The notes: a model not told the origin generated them from the sequence alone. A stretch of 64,000 nt of DNA from Chryseobacterium sp. CY350 (GCF_027945075.1 NZ_CP116034.1:3968001-4032000); one strand, 5' to 3'. Shown: positions 9,064 to 18,515, counted from the first letter of the stretch. A program made the numbers and translations.

Positions 9064-11679
9064 ATGAATTGCTTTTCTACTCATATTTCCCAAATAAAAT
9101 CTACCAAATTTTATTTTAAACTCTTATTTTTTCTTCCTGTATTCATGTTTTCTCAACAACGAGAAAGTGTAATCACAAATTATTTACAGACTAATCATAT
9201 TAAGGATTTTAAAAAAGCCGATCTGTCTGATTTCGATATTGACAATATAGACGAGTCAAAGTCATTAAGAGGAGAAGTTATTAAAATTCAGCAAAAATTT
9301 AAAGGTTATCCGATTTATAATGCAGTAAGTACTATTTTTTTAAAAGATAAAAAAATTGAATATTTTTCAGATTTATTCATTAAAAACTACAACAGTGCAG
9401 CTTCAATTATACCATCTTTAAGTAAAGATGAAGCATTTGAAAAGATAGTTTCCGTTCTGCGAAACAAAGATCTCGAAGATTATACAGTTCTTGAAAATTC
9501 TTCTCCGGAACCTGGTCATAAGAAATTTGCCAGACAGAAATTAGTTTTTGTAGAAGTCAATTTAAATTTAAAACTTGCTTACCAATTTTTTCTTATTGAG
9601 CCAAACTCTTCAAATACTTGGAATATTTTAGTCGATGCAAATACCGGAGAAATTTTAAATAAAGACAATCTTACCTTATCATGCAGTTTTCATCCCGGAG
9701 CTTACGGGCACGATCATTCCGCTGAAAATTTCACCACGTCTCAGGAAAAAATAATCTCACCAAAGATTTTGGCACCCGATAATGCTTCCTACAATGTTTT
9801 TCAGCTGCCGATTGAAGCACCGACTTTTGGAAGCAGATCGATCGTTGCCAATCCCTGGAATTTAAATGCATCTCCGGAAGGTTGGCATTCTGATGGCTCA
9901 GACAAATATACAATCACGAGAGGAAATAATGTTTTTGCTTACGCAGACTTGTCAAACGCAAACCAACCCGGATTTTCGCCGGATGGCGGCTCGAGCAGGA
10001 ACTTTAATTTTCCTTTTTCAACCAATGGAACTCCTGCGTTCAATCAAAATGCTGCGATCACAAATTTATTTTACATTAATAATAAAGTTCATGATGTTTT
10101 CTATCAGTTTGGTTTTACAGAATCAGCAAGAAATTTTCAACAAAATAATTTCGGAAAAGGTGGATTGGGGAACGATTATGTCATTGCAGAAAGTCAGGAT
10201 TCCGGTGATTTTAATAATGCCAATTTCACAACACCTTCAGATGGTAACAAACCTGTAATGCAAATGTATCTTTGGTCGACTGCCAACAGGTACTTTTTTT
10301 ATAATGCTCCTTTATCGGCAATTCCGCGGGTTCCGCAGTCTAGTCCGGCTCAGTTTGGGCCTTCACTAAACGGCACCGGAGTTACAGGTGAGGTGGTTTT
10401 AGCAACAGTAATTAACGGTTGTACAGCTTTACCTTCAGGGTCATTATCCGGAAAAATAGGTCTTATGGAACGGGGCGGTAATTCTTCGTGTACATTTGCC
10501 GTGAAAGTAAAAAATGCACAAAATGCAGGAGCAATTGCTGCGATTATTTATAACAATGTTTCTGCTTCAAATTTTCCCTCCTCAATGGGTGGAACAGATT
10601 CGAGCATCAATATCCCATCAGTTTTAATTACTAATAATGAAGGTGAATACATTAAAAATCAATTGAATAGCGGAATCTCAGTCAATGTAACATTGAAAAG
10701 CGATCCTCTGACGGCAATTACTCCTGACGGTAGTTTTGATAACGGAATTATCACACACGAATATGGTCACGGAATATCCAACAGACTTACCGGAAACGGA
10801 TATACATGCCTTTTAAAATCTCAAAGTAAAGAGCAAATGGGTGAAGGCTGGTCAGATTTTTTTTCACTAATGCTCACTAACAGTCCAAATGACAATGCAA
10901 ATGTACCAAGAAGCGTAGGAACATATGCAAGTGGCCAATCAACAAGTGGTGCAGGATTGAGACCTGTTAAATATTCGCCGGATTTCTCTGTAAATAATTA
11001 TACTTATGGCAGAACCAACGGAATGGAATTCGAAGAAGATTCTGAAATCGTTCCTGATGTGCACAGAATAGGATTTGTCTGGGCGACAATGCTTTGGGAT
11101 CTACATTGGCAATACGCAGCAAAATATGGATACTCATCTGATGTCACTGCAAATAAGAACAACGGGAGTTCGCGCGTGTTGCAACTCGTAACTGATGCTC
11201 TGAAATTGCAGGCCTGCAACCCGACATTTATAGACGGCCGTAATGCAATTCTTTCTGCAGAGATGTTGACTACAAAAGGAGAAAACCGATGCATGATCTG
11301 GAAAACCTTTGCCAGGAGAGGTTTAGGCATTAATGCGCTACCAGGAAATAAAATGAATATCAATGACCAGATAGAAGATTTTTCGATTCCGAAAGATTGT
11401 ACTGAAGGAAATTCCGGCATTCCGATAGACAGAAGCCAGATTGCAATTTATCCAAATCCGGCAAAAGATGAATTTTTTATTTACTTAAAAGATTTTCCGA
11501 TCGGAAATTTGATCGTTCAGGTGTACGATATGACGGGAAAACTGGTTTTATCAGAAAACAGAACATCGCAGGATTCAAGAATTCCTGTTTCCACTAAAGA
11601 TTTTGAAAACGGTGTTTATGTTGTAAAATTGCAGGGAGTAGGAGTCGATATTACATCAAAAATTATTATTAAAAAATAA
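9064..11679 (+). CDS. Second M36 (fungalysin) metalloprotease, T9SS-sorted paralogue
   Basis: An 871-residue paralogue of the preceding gene with the same order: signal peptide, propeptide, M36 catalytic domain with inserted PA domain, and T9SS sorting domain (AIYPNPAKDEFFI). HEYGH falls at 565-569 and the third zinc ligand at Glu594. The open frame extends upstream to 8941, but that ATG abuts the terminator of the first gene and would add about 40 unrelated residues. I prefer the ATG at 9064, which gives a basic n-region followed by the hydrophobic FKLLFFLPVFMFSQ. Substrate differences between the two copies cannot be read from sequence. Confidence 0.92.
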   Translation: MNCFSTHISQIKSTKFYFKLLFFLPVFMFSQQRESVITNYLQTNHIKDFKKADLSDFDIDNIDESKSLRGEVIKIQQKFKGYPIYNAVSTIFLKDKKIEYFSDLFIKNYNSAASIIPSLSKDEAFEKIVSVLRNKDLEDYTVLENSSPEPGHKKFARQKLVFVEVNLNLKLAYQFFLIEPNSSNTWNILVDANTGEILNKDNLTLSCSFHPGAYGHDHSAENFTTSQEKIISPKILAPDNASYNVFQLPIEAPTFGSRSIVANPWNLNASPEGWHSDGSDKYTITRGNNVFAYADLSNANQPGFSPDGGSSRNFNFPFSTNGTPAFNQNAAITNLFYINNKVHDVFYQFGFTESARNFQQNNFGKGGLGNDYVIAESQDSGDFNNANFTTPSDGNKPVMQMYLWSTANRYFFYNAPLSAIPRVPQSSPAQFGPSLNGTGVTGEVVLATVINGCTALPSGSLSGKIGLMERGGNSSCTFAVKVKNAQNAGAIAAIIYNNVSASNFPSSMGGTDSSINIPSVLITNNEGEYIKNQLNSGISVNVTLKSDPLTAITPDGSFDNGIITHEYGHGISNRLTGNGYTCLLKSQSKEQMGEGWSDFFSLMLTNSPNDNANVPRSVGTYASGQSTSGAGLRPVKYSPDFSVNNYTYGRTNGMEFEEDSEIVPDVHRIGFVWATMLWDLHWQYAAKYGYSSDVTANKNNGSSRVLQLVTDALKLQACNPTFIDGRNAILSAEMLTTKGENRCMIWKTFARRGLGINALPGNKMNINDQIEDFSIPKDCTEGNSGIPIDRSQIAIYPNPAKDEFFIYLKDFPIGNLIVQVYDMTGKLVLSENRTSQDSRIPVSTKDFENGVYVVKLQGVGVDITSKIIIKK

Positions 11680-11700
11680 CCTTAAAGTTTTATTACTGAT

Positions 11701-11730
11701 CACCTCAGAATTTCCTGAGGTGTTTTTATT
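11701..11730 (+). terminator. Rho-independent terminator after the second M36 gene
   Basis: CACCTCAG (11701-11708) pairs with CTGAGGTG (11715-11722) around a 6-base loop and is followed by TTTTT. Confidence 0.92.
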
Positions 11731-11766
11731 TAATATAGAATCTGGTTTTAATAGATTTTTATGTCG

Positions 11767-11774
11767 TAAATTTG
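11767..11774 (+). promoter_or_regulatory. -7 promoter element of the DMT permease gene
   Basis: TAAATTTG matches TAnnTTTG and ends 19 bases before the ATG at 11794. A matching TTG box is not evident. Confidence 0.55.
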
Positions 11775-11793
11775 CCGGCTGTAAAAATCGGTT

Positions 11794-12774
11794 ATGGAGA
11801 AGAAAAATATTTTTAAAGGAGTTGTTTTTGTAGGCATTGGAGCGAGTATTTATGGGATGTTAGCGACCTTCGTAAAACTGTCTTACAAAGATGGTTTCAC
11901 AACTTCCGAAGTTACTACTGCTCAGTTTGTGATGGGGTTTTTAGGATTATTGATTCTAAATTTCATTCAGACCATCACTTCAAAAAAAACGCTGGCTTCG
12001 CCAAGTTCTAAGGATTTTAAAATGCTGATGTTAGCAGGAACTTCACTAGGCTGTACAAGTCTTTTTTACTATATCTCAGTGCAATACATAAATGTGTCAA
12101 TTGCAATTGTGTTGTTGATGCAGTCGGTTTGGTTCAGCGTTGTAGTCGAAAGTTTTCTTACGAAAAAGTTTCCGAATCTTAAGAAGATTGTCGCAACGCT
12201 CATTGTTTTGGTTGGAACAGTTTTGGCTACAAATCTAATCAATCTTAATATAAATATTGACTGGCACGGTATGTTTTGGGGACTGTTGGCGGCGGCTTCA
12301 TTTACCATGACCATGTTTACTTCCAATACTTTAGCAACCAATTTACCGGTTCTCAGAAAAAGTATCATCATGCTTTCCGGAGGTTCCGTAATTGTACTTT
12401 TATTTATGTTTTTTGCTCAGATCGGACCACTTTATTTTCCAGAACTGAAATCTTTTTACTTAAACTTCACCGAAAATACGCAATATATCCGAGCTTTTGA
12501 CTACTCGATATTCTGGACTTATGGTTTTATTCTGGCACTTTTCGGAACCATTATTCCTCCAATTTTATTTAACCTCGGCTTCCCCAATACCGGTTTAGGT
12601 TTGGGAAGTATTATATCGTCCTTAGAGCTTCCGGTTTCTGTTACGATGGCATTCGTTTTACTAGGGGAGCAGGTTCTTCTGATTCAATGGTTCGGGATTA
12701 TATTAATTCTGTCGGCAGTGGTTCTAATGAATTTACCATCTAAAAATGAATTTAAAGAAGCAGAAATATCATAA
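11794..12774 (+). CDS. EamA/DMT-family transporter
   Basis: A 326-residue inner-membrane protein with about ten hydrophobic segments in two similar halves, the pattern of the drug/metabolite transporter (EamA) superfamily. The C-terminal half has the typical ending in which a Gly-rich helix is followed by LPVSVTMAFVLLGEQ. Members export amino acids, nucleosides or other small metabolites; the substrate here cannot be inferred. It is a single-gene unit with its own promoter box and terminator, between the M36 pair and a hydrolase gene. Confidence 0.88.
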   Translation: MEKKNIFKGVVFVGIGASIYGMLATFVKLSYKDGFTTSEVTTAQFVMGFLGLLILNFIQTITSKKTLASPSSKDFKMLMLAGTSLGCTSLFYYISVQYINVSIAIVLLMQSVWFSVVVESFLTKKFPNLKKIVATLIVLVGTVLATNLINLNINIDWHGMFWGLLAAASFTMTMFTSNTLATNLPVLRKSIIMLSGGSVIVLLFMFFAQIGPLYFPELKSFYLNFTENTQYIRAFDYSIFWTYGFILALFGTIIPPILFNLGFPNTGLGLGSIISSLELPVSVTMAFVLLGEQVLLIQWFGIILILSAVVLMNLPSKNEFKEAEIS

Positions 12775-12805
12775 AAAGTATTAATTCAACTAAAAATAAC
12801 ATTCC

Positions 12806-12833
12806 AAACCGTTTCTTTTGAAGCGGTTTTTTT
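12806..12833 (+). terminator. Rho-independent terminator after the DMT permease
   Basis: AAACCG (12806-12811) and CGGTTT (12824-12829), extended by a wobble pair and TTC/GAA inside, form a stem followed by a T run. Confidence 0.85.
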
Positions 12834-12859
12834 AATTTTAATATCTAAAATAAATTTTT

Positions 12860-13855
12860 ATGAAATATTTTAAAAATGCTGTAGTAATAATGTTGTTTTC
12901 AATTGCATCTGTTCCTCTATTTTCACAGATAAAACCTTTAGATGCTACACTTTCAAATTATCAGTATCCTTTCGAAGTTCATTTTAAAGATTTAAAATCA
13001 CAAAATCAGACCTTGAAAATGGCTTATATGGATGTAAAACCAAAAACATCCAACGGAAAAACCATTATGCTTCTCCACGGTAAAAATTTTAACGGTGCGT
13101 ATTGGCAAAAAACGGCAAAAGATCTGTCTGAAAAAGGTTTCAGAGTCATTATTCCCGATCAGATCGGTTTTGGGAAATCTTCAAAACCTCAAAATTACCA
13201 GTTTTCGTTTGCACAATTGGCGAGTAATACCAAAGCGATTCTGGATAATTTGAAAATCGAAAAACTGATTGTTTTGGGACATTCAATGGGCGGAATGGTT
13301 GCTACAAGATTTACCTTGATGTATCCCGAAACTGTAGAAAAATTAATACTCGAAAATCCTATCGGGTTGGAAGATTATAAATCTTTGGCAAAATATCAAA
13401 CTGTTGATGAGGCATATCAGTCAGAATTAAAAAACACTGCTGAAAGCTATAAAAATTATCAGTTAAAATTTTATTACGATAACAAATGGAAGGCCGAATA
13501 TCAACCATGGCTCGATCTCATCGCCGGTTGGACATTGCACAAAGATTATCCGCAAGTTGCGTGGAATGCTGCTTTAACGAGTGATATGATTTTTAATCAG
13601 CCTGTAGTTTACGAATTTAAAGATATCAAAACGCCAACCTTACTGATTATCGGGACGAGAGATCGCACTGCTATCGGAAAAGATCGTGCTCCAAAAGAAA
13701 TTCAGCCTACAATGGGGCAGTATCAGGAATTGGGAAAGAAAACGCAAAAAAAAATCGAAGGATCAAAACTTATTGAACTTGAAAACGTAGGACATCTTCC
13801 TCATATCGAAGTTTACGATAAATTCTGGAATGCACTGTACGATTTTATTAAGTAG
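12860..13855 (+). CDS. Exported alpha/beta hydrolase
   Basis: A 331-residue protein with an N-terminal signal peptide (cleavage near residue 23, LFSQ) and an alpha/beta hydrolase fold. The nucleophile elbow is GHSMGG with Ser142, the oxyanion segment is LLHGKNFNG, an acid is expected in GTRDRTAI, and the catalytic His lies in NVGHLPH near the C-terminus. It should be a periplasmic or secreted esterase-like enzyme. Substrate is unknown; this branch includes proline iminopeptidase-like and lipase-like proteins. No operon partner is visible. Confidence 0.88.
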   Translation: MKYFKNAVVIMLFSIASVPLFSQIKPLDATLSNYQYPFEVHFKDLKSQNQTLKMAYMDVKPKTSNGKTIMLLHGKNFNGAYWQKTAKDLSEKGFRVIIPDQIGFGKSSKPQNYQFSFAQLASNTKAILDNLKIEKLIVLGHSMGGMVATRFTLMYPETVEKLILENPIGLEDYKSLAKYQTVDEAYQSELKNTAESYKNYQLKFYYDNKWKAEYQPWLDLIAGWTLHKDYPQVAWNAALTSDMIFNQPVVYEFKDIKTPTLLIIGTRDRTAIGKDRAPKEIQPTMGQYQELGKKTQKKIEGSKLIELENVGHLPHIEVYDKFWNALYDFIK

Positions 13856-13935
13856 AATATGAGCAGTAAGCAGTAAGCAGGATGCTGAAAGTTTGCAAAA
13901 TTGAGAATAAACTTGAAAATGAAGTAATGAAAATT

Positions 13936-13990
13936 CCCCTCCTTTGGAGGGGTGGATAAATTTTCAAAGAAAATTTAGACGGGGTGGTTT
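13936..13990. repeat. REP-like double-hairpin intergenic repeat
   Basis: Two hairpins stand side by side: CCCCTCC/GGAGGGG (13936-13942 with 13946-13952) and AAATTTTC/GAAAATTT (13958-13965 with 13969-13976), each with a 3-base loop, ending in GACGGGGTGG. Sequences of this form are common between genes in Flavobacteriia. Just upstream, at 13861-13880, a 7-base unit (AGCAGTA) is repeated. Confidence 0.65.
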
Positions 13991-14040
13991 AAAAACACGA
14001 ATCTCTTTCTACATCAATTAATAATTCCCTCAAAATAAAA

Positions 14041-14067
14041 AGAGACCACTAAAAATTAGCGGTCTCT
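14041..14067 (-). terminator. Terminator of rplS (minus strand)
   Basis: AGAGACC (14041-14047) pairs with GGTCTCT (14061-14067), extended by CTAA/TTAG after one mismatch. Read on the minus strand it is followed by a T-rich tract. Confidence 0.85.
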
Positions 14068-14090
14068 CTTCGTATGTGTTGTTGTCTGAA

Positions 14091-14447
14091 TTACTTCTTT
14101 TTGTAAGCAGCGTCTTTAATTCTCGCTTTTTTACCTCTAAGATCTCTGAAGTAGTAGATTCTAGATCTTCTAACTCTACCTCTTCTGTCAACTTCGATTT
14201 TTTGAAGAGCCGGCATATTGATAGGGAAAACTCTTTCTACACCTACATCACCACTCATTTTTCTGATGGTAAAAGTCTTTGTAGAACCTGTTCCTCTCAA
14301 TTGAATTACAGTTCCTTTGAAGAACTGAGTTCTTGTTTTTTGACCTTCTTTAATCTCGTAATACACAGTGATTGTATCACCAGCTTTGAATTCAGGGAAT
14401 TCTTTTTTTGTAATGTACTTGTCTTGTACGTACTTTAATAAATCCAT
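14091..14447 (-). CDS. rplS: 50S ribosomal protein L19
   Basis: This 118-residue protein is L19, which sits at the interface of the ribosomal subunits. The L19 pattern is clear: FKAGDTITVYYEIKEG, then FKGTVIQLRGTG, then VERVFPINMPALQKIEV and a basic RRGRVRRSRIYY tail. I start it at the ATG at 14447 (MDLLKYVQDKY). The frame runs 11 codons further upstream to 14480, but that segment is unlike any L19 and lies in the untranslated leader. It has its own promoter and terminator and stands alone. Confidence 0.96.
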   Translation of the reverse strand: MDLLKYVQDKYITKKEFPEFKAGDTITVYYEIKEGQKTRTQFFKGTVIQLRGTGSTKTFTIRKMSGDVGVERVFPINMPALQKIEVDRRGRVRRSRIYYFRDLRGKKARIKDAAYKKK

Positions 14448-14517
14448 TATTAATAAAATAAAATGTGTAAAGCTAAGCAACTTTCACGGACTTCGTCAGA
14501 GGTTGAATAACAGGTTG

Positions 14518-14548
14518 CAAATATATAAAATGTTTTCAAATCTCCCAA
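14518..14548 (-). promoter_or_regulatory. rplS promoter (minus strand)
   Basis: On the minus strand TTG (14546-14548) is followed after 20 bases by TATATTTG (14518-14525), a full Bacteroidetes promoter. It predicts a leader of about 60 bases ahead of the ATG at 14447. Confidence 0.72.
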
Positions 14549-14628
14549 ATAATTTTATGTTATTAAATGACAGTATTTCAACATTTTTCAGACTAAAAAA
14601 TTAATGCTGTATTCATATATCCATCAGC

Positions 14629-14656
14629 TTGAGTTTATATGGGATTTCTACTTTTG
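14629..14656 (+). promoter_or_regulatory. Promoter of the phosphoesterase gene
   Basis: TTG (14629-14631), a 17-base spacer and TACTTTTG (14649-14656) match the Bacteroidetes consensus. The start would be near 14663, about 72 bases before the ATG. Confidence 0.7.
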
Positions 14657-14734
14657 CCCGAACAAAAAAAACGAATTTTTTTAATGTAAAAAGATTCAGT
14701 TTAAACCTGAAAATACTATTCAAAACCATTTTTT

Positions 14735-17473
14735 ATGAAACAGCTTTTATTATTTTTACTGGTATCGGTGCAGATGACTTTTGGTCAGGCTCTGTATCCT
14801 TATCTTCAGAATCCTACGCCCAATTCTATGATTGTCAATTGGAAAACGGCATCAAACAACGAAACTACCGTGATCTATGGCACAAGTGCCACTAATCTTA
14901 ATGTTACTTTTACCGGAACTACAAATATTTTTTCGGATACAGGGTACAATAACAATTATTATTATCATACTGCAAAGATTTCTAATTTGCAGCCCAATAC
15001 AAAGTATTATTACAAAATAAAAACGGGAACCGATGAGTCGGCGGTTTACAGTTTTAAAACACTTCCTTTACCTGGACAAGCCGCTACTGCAGACGGTAAA
15101 ATCAGATTTCTAATTATGGGTGACAATCAGATCAAGGCTGAGCCAAGATATGATAGTCTTAACCTGAATGCCTACAAAAAAATAAAGCAAAAATATGGTC
15201 TTATAGCAGATCCTTCCGATAATATTGCGCTTACTTTCATGGTGGGAGATCAGGTAGATGTGGGAACTTTGGATCATTACGAAAATGTTCACTTCAAAAA
15301 AAATATAACGCTGTCTCCCTATCTTCCGATTCAGACAACCGTTGGAAATCATGAAACCTATGGAACGCTGGGTATGAATTCCTACTATGCTCACTTTTAT
15401 ATCAATGAAATTTCCTACAAAAACATTTCTTCGGGTAATGAAAATTACTATGCGCAACAGGCGGGCAACGTTTTGTTTGTCAGCTTAAGTTCCGAACATA
15501 CCGGTGCTGCTCAAATGACCTGGTTGCAACAGGTATTGAATGCTGCCAACACAGATAATACGGTAGACTGGGTGATTTCTCTCAGTCACAGACCGTATCA
15601 GGCAGAGCAGTATGTAGGAGATATTTCTACGTGGGTGAGAAACAATGCTGTTCCGCTTTTAACTACTTCAGAAAAATATTTGATGCATGTAGGTGCTCAT
15701 CATCATTTGTACCACAGAGGACAATTAAAAAATACGCCAAATTACCAGATTATTTCTGGAGGAACTGCATGGGATCAATATTGGGGAATGTCGAACGAGC
15801 AAGATTTTGATGACGTTCAGAAAACACTTACAGATTGGACGTACCAGATCATCGAAGTAGATATTCCGACAGGAAAAGTCGATATAGAGTCTTACTCAAT
15901 AGGCGGTGTTCACCACAGAAAATATAATGAATTGGTCGATACTTTTCATAGATACAAAAATCAACCAAAACCGGCAAAGCCATCGATTACAAATACTTTC
16001 ACAGGCGCGATAACTTTACCGCTGACCTTAAACGGAAGTACATTCTCAACCACAAGCTCAGATCTATTAAATACGACTCAGTTTTTGATCAGTAAAGCGG
16101 CCGATTTCTCTGTTATTGAAAAAGAATTTTACAGAGATTTTGAAAACTGGTTTGGGAAAGAAGGAAACGGAACTCCGGATTTTACGAAAAACCAAAATGC
16201 AGGGATCGATATAACCAAAGCTACCATCGCAGCAAACTCAATTACAAACGGTATTTATTATGTTAAAGTTAGATACAGGGATCGTAATTTAGAGTGGAGT
16301 GAATGGAGCGATATAAAACAATTTCAGGTGACAGGAAGTGTTGTTTCGAATCCTTCATTCAATTTAAATAAAACTGAATATCTTCAAAACGAAGCCATAA
16401 CTGCAACATTTACAGATGGCCCCGGGAACAATCAGGATTGGATAGGAATCTACAAAAAGGGTCAGAATCCAGCAACGGTAACTTCCCAGTCGTTCGTTTA
16501 CACCAATGGGCAAACTTCAGGAACTACCACGTTTGCTAGTGGTTTAGCGACAAAAGGTCAGTACTTTGCAGGTTTTTTTGCAAATAATGGTTATACAGAT
16601 ATTGCCCCAAGAAAGAGTTTTTATGTAGGTCCGCAGGTTGTATTGCAGACAACAGCAGATACTTACCCCGTGGGCGGAACAGTAACTGTTAATTTCAGCA
16701 ACGGACCCAACCTTTTAAAAGACTGGATCGGAATTTATAAAATGGGTCAGGTTCCGGGACCTACACCTTCCATTAAATGGAGTTACGTAACAACCGCAGC
16801 AGGAACTCTGAACTTTACAGGACTTCCAAAAGGTTATTATTATGCTCAGTATTTTCTTGAAGACGGATATTTTACCGTTGGGGAAAAGGTATTCTTTAAA
16901 GTTGGTGATATTGTAACAGAACTTTGGACTAACAAACCGGTTTATACTTTAGGTGAAAATATTACGGCTTCATGGACGGATTCTCCGGGAATCATCAAAG
17001 ACTGGCTAGGTATTTATCCGCAGAATATTTCAATTCCTGACGATAATTTTGTCTCTTATACCTATTTCGACGGCATTACTCAGGGTACAAAAACAATTCA
17101 GGGTACAGCAGTTCCCGCAACACCCGGAAATTACTACATGGTCATGTTTACAAATGATTCTTATACCGAAGTTTCCAATAGAGTTCAGTTTCAGGTTTCC
17201 GGTCCTACTTTGGGAACTGAAGAAGTGAAAAGTACAGAAAAAAATGTAGTTTTATATCCTAATCCTACAAAACCTGGTGAACCGACATTTATAAAAAGCG
17301 ATTATCCGATTAAGAAAATCGAATTAATTTCAGCAAACGGAGATCTTCTATATCAATCTAAAAACATCAACAATCAAAGATTTTCTATGGTCAATGAAAA
17401 TCTGCCGAAAGGAGTTTATTTTGTTAAAGTTTATACCAGAAAATTATTTACTTTAAAACTGATCATTCAGTAA
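14735..17473 (+). CDS. Purple acid phosphatase-like T9SS phosphoesterase with three C-terminal DWIGIY repeats
   Basis: A 912-residue exported metallophosphoesterase. Order: signal peptide (to about residue 18); a fibronectin-like purple acid phosphatase N-domain (about 20-110); a calcineurin-type domain with metal ligands in MGDNQ (Asp130), VGDQVD (Asp172), GNHE (Asn205, His206) and VGAHHH; a linker domain; three related domains of about 90-100 residues, each with a DWIGIY or DWLGIY core; and a C-terminal T9SS sorting domain (VLYPNPTKPGEPT). It should cleave phosphate esters outside the cell, helping phosphate supply. The repeats resemble the DWIGV segment of plant purple acid phosphatase N-domains. 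Substrate is not predictable. Confidence 0.88.
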   Translation: MKQLLLFLLVSVQMTFGQALYPYLQNPTPNSMIVNWKTASNNETTVIYGTSATNLNVTFTGTTNIFSDTGYNNNYYYHTAKISNLQPNTKYYYKIKTGTDESAVYSFKTLPLPGQAATADGKIRFLIMGDNQIKAEPRYDSLNLNAYKKIKQKYGLIADPSDNIALTFMVGDQVDVGTLDHYENVHFKKNITLSPYLPIQTTVGNHETYGTLGMNSYYAHFYINEISYKNISSGNENYYAQQAGNVLFVSLSSEHTGAAQMTWLQQVLNAANTDNTVDWVISLSHRPYQAEQYVGDISTWVRNNAVPLLTTSEKYLMHVGAHHHLYHRGQLKNTPNYQIISGGTAWDQYWGMSNEQDFDDVQKTLTDWTYQIIEVDIPTGKVDIESYSIGGVHHRKYNELVDTFHRYKNQPKPAKPSITNTFTGAITLPLTLNGSTFSTTSSDLLNTTQFLISKAADFSVIEKEFYRDFENWFGKEGNGTPDFTKNQNAGIDITKATIAANSITNGIYYVKVRYRDRNLEWSEWSDIKQFQVTGSVVSNPSFNLNKTEYLQNEAITATFTDGPGNNQDWIGIYKKGQNPATVTSQSFVYTNGQTSGTTTFASGLATKGQYFAGFFANNGYTDIAPRKSFYVGPQVVLQTTADTYPVGGTVTVNFSNGPNLLKDWIGIYKMGQVPGPTPSIKWSYVTTAAGTLNFTGLPKGYYYAQYFLEDGYFTVGEKVFFKVGDIVTELWTNKPVYTLGENITASWTDSPGIIKDWLGIYPQNISIPDDNFVSYTYFDGITQGTKTIQGTAVPATPGNYYMVMFTNDSYTEVSNRVQFQVSGPTLGTEEVKSTEKNVVLYPNPTKPGEPTFIKSDYPIKKIELISANGDLLYQSKNINNQRFSMVNENLPKGVYFVKVYTRKLFTLKLIIQ

Positions 17474-17490
17474 CAGATATTTTTATATAG

Positions 17491-17520
17491 AAAAGCGGGA
17501 AATTTTTTCCGCTTTTTTTT
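17491..17520 (+). terminator. Rho-independent terminator after the phosphoesterase
   Basis: AAAAGCGG (17491-17498) pairs with CCGCTTTT in 17509-17516, followed by further T. Confidence 0.85.
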
Positions 17521-17679
17521 GTCCGAATTTTCTCTATTTTTCAGAGTTAAATTCATCAAAAATAAGCGGCTGAATCTATTTTTATTTAAATTTTGCTTAA
17601 AACGTTCTCAAATTATTCTTCCGTAGCTTGAATACAAGAAAAATTATTAAATTTAGCCAATACAAAATCTAATATTTAA

Positions 17680-18384
17680 ATGATAGATAAAAGAGTAAAT
17701 AGCGCACAGGAAGCCATTGAAGGAATTCAGGATGGTATGACATTAATGTTGGGCGGCTTCGGTCTTTGCGGAATTCCGGAAAATTCAATCAATGCATTGG
17801 TAGATAGTGATGTAAGAGATCTCACGTGTATTTCAAACAATGCCGGAGTTGATGATTTCGGATTGGGATTGCTGTTGCAGAAAAAGCAGATCAAAAAAAT
17901 GATATCTTCTTATGTAGGAGAAAATGCAGAATTTGAAAGACAGATGTTGTCGGGAGAATTAGACGTAGAATTAACGCCACAGGGAACTTTAGCAGAAAAA
18001 TGCAGAGCTGCACAGGCAGGAATTCCAGCATTTTACACGCCTGCAGGTTTCGGAACTGAAGTCGCAGAAGGAAAAGAGGTGAAAGAATTCAAAGGAAAAC
18101 CCCATATTTTAGAACATGCTTATGAAGCAGATTATTCCATTGTAAAAGCCTGGAAAGGTGATCACGCAGGGAACTTGGTTTTTAAAGGTTCGGCTAGAAA
18201 TTTCAATCATCCGATGGCAGGAGCGGGAAAAATCACCATTGCTGAGGTTGAAGAATTAGTTGCGCCAGGAGAATTAGATCCCAACCAGATTCACATTCCG
18301 GGAATTATGATCCAAAGAATCTTTCAGGGAGAAAAATTCGAAAAAAGAATCGAACAAAGAACTGTAAGAAAGAATAATAATTAA
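17680..18384 (+). CDS. scoA: 3-oxoacid (succinyl-CoA) CoA-transferase subunit A
   Basis: A 234-residue class I CoA-transferase alpha subunit. The family signature near the N-terminus, [17 protein letters not shown], is clear. With subunit B it moves CoA between succinyl-CoA and acetoacetate or similar 3-oxoacids, so ketone bodies can enter or leave central metabolism. Subunit B follows on the same strand, separated by 131 bases that contain a dispersed repeat, an unusually large gap for a two-subunit enzyme operon. Confidence 0.93.
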   Translation: MIDKRVNSAQEAIEGIQDGMTLMLGGFGLCGIPENSINALVDSDVRDLTCISNNAGVDDFGLGLLLQKKQIKKMISSYVGENAEFERQMLSGELDVELTPQGTLAEKCRAAQAGIPAFYTPAGFGTEVAEGKEVKEFKGKPHILEHAYEADYSIVKAWKGDHAGNLVFKGSARNFNHPMAGAGKITIAEVEELVAPGELDPNQIHIPGIMIQRIFQGEKFEKRIEQRTVRKNNN

Positions 18385-18433
18385 ATATATTCAAGCACTT
18401 CAATAGTTAAAATTTGTTTGACTTTGCTAACTA

Positions 18434-18500
18434 GAACGCTTTTGCGAAATTAAAAGCAACGTCAATCTTAAAAAAAAACTTTGCGCTCTTTGCGTTAAAA
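18434..18500. repeat. Dispersed TTTGCG-type repeat between scoA and scoB
   Basis: The segment holds CTTTTGCG followed by an A-rich run into ACTTTGCGCTCTTTGCGTT. A related copy lies at 43217-43280 (ACTTTGTGAACTTTACGTT after a similar A-rich run). I take them as members of one intergenic repeat family. This copy ends just 15 bases before the scoB ATG, so scoB may be read from an altered leader. Confidence 0.5.
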
Positions 18501-18515
18501 AAAATCAAATTAAAA

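Noticed and set aside
14076..14438. Plus-strand open frame over rplS
   Set aside because: It is antisense to a clear ribosomal protein L19 and has no recognisable content.
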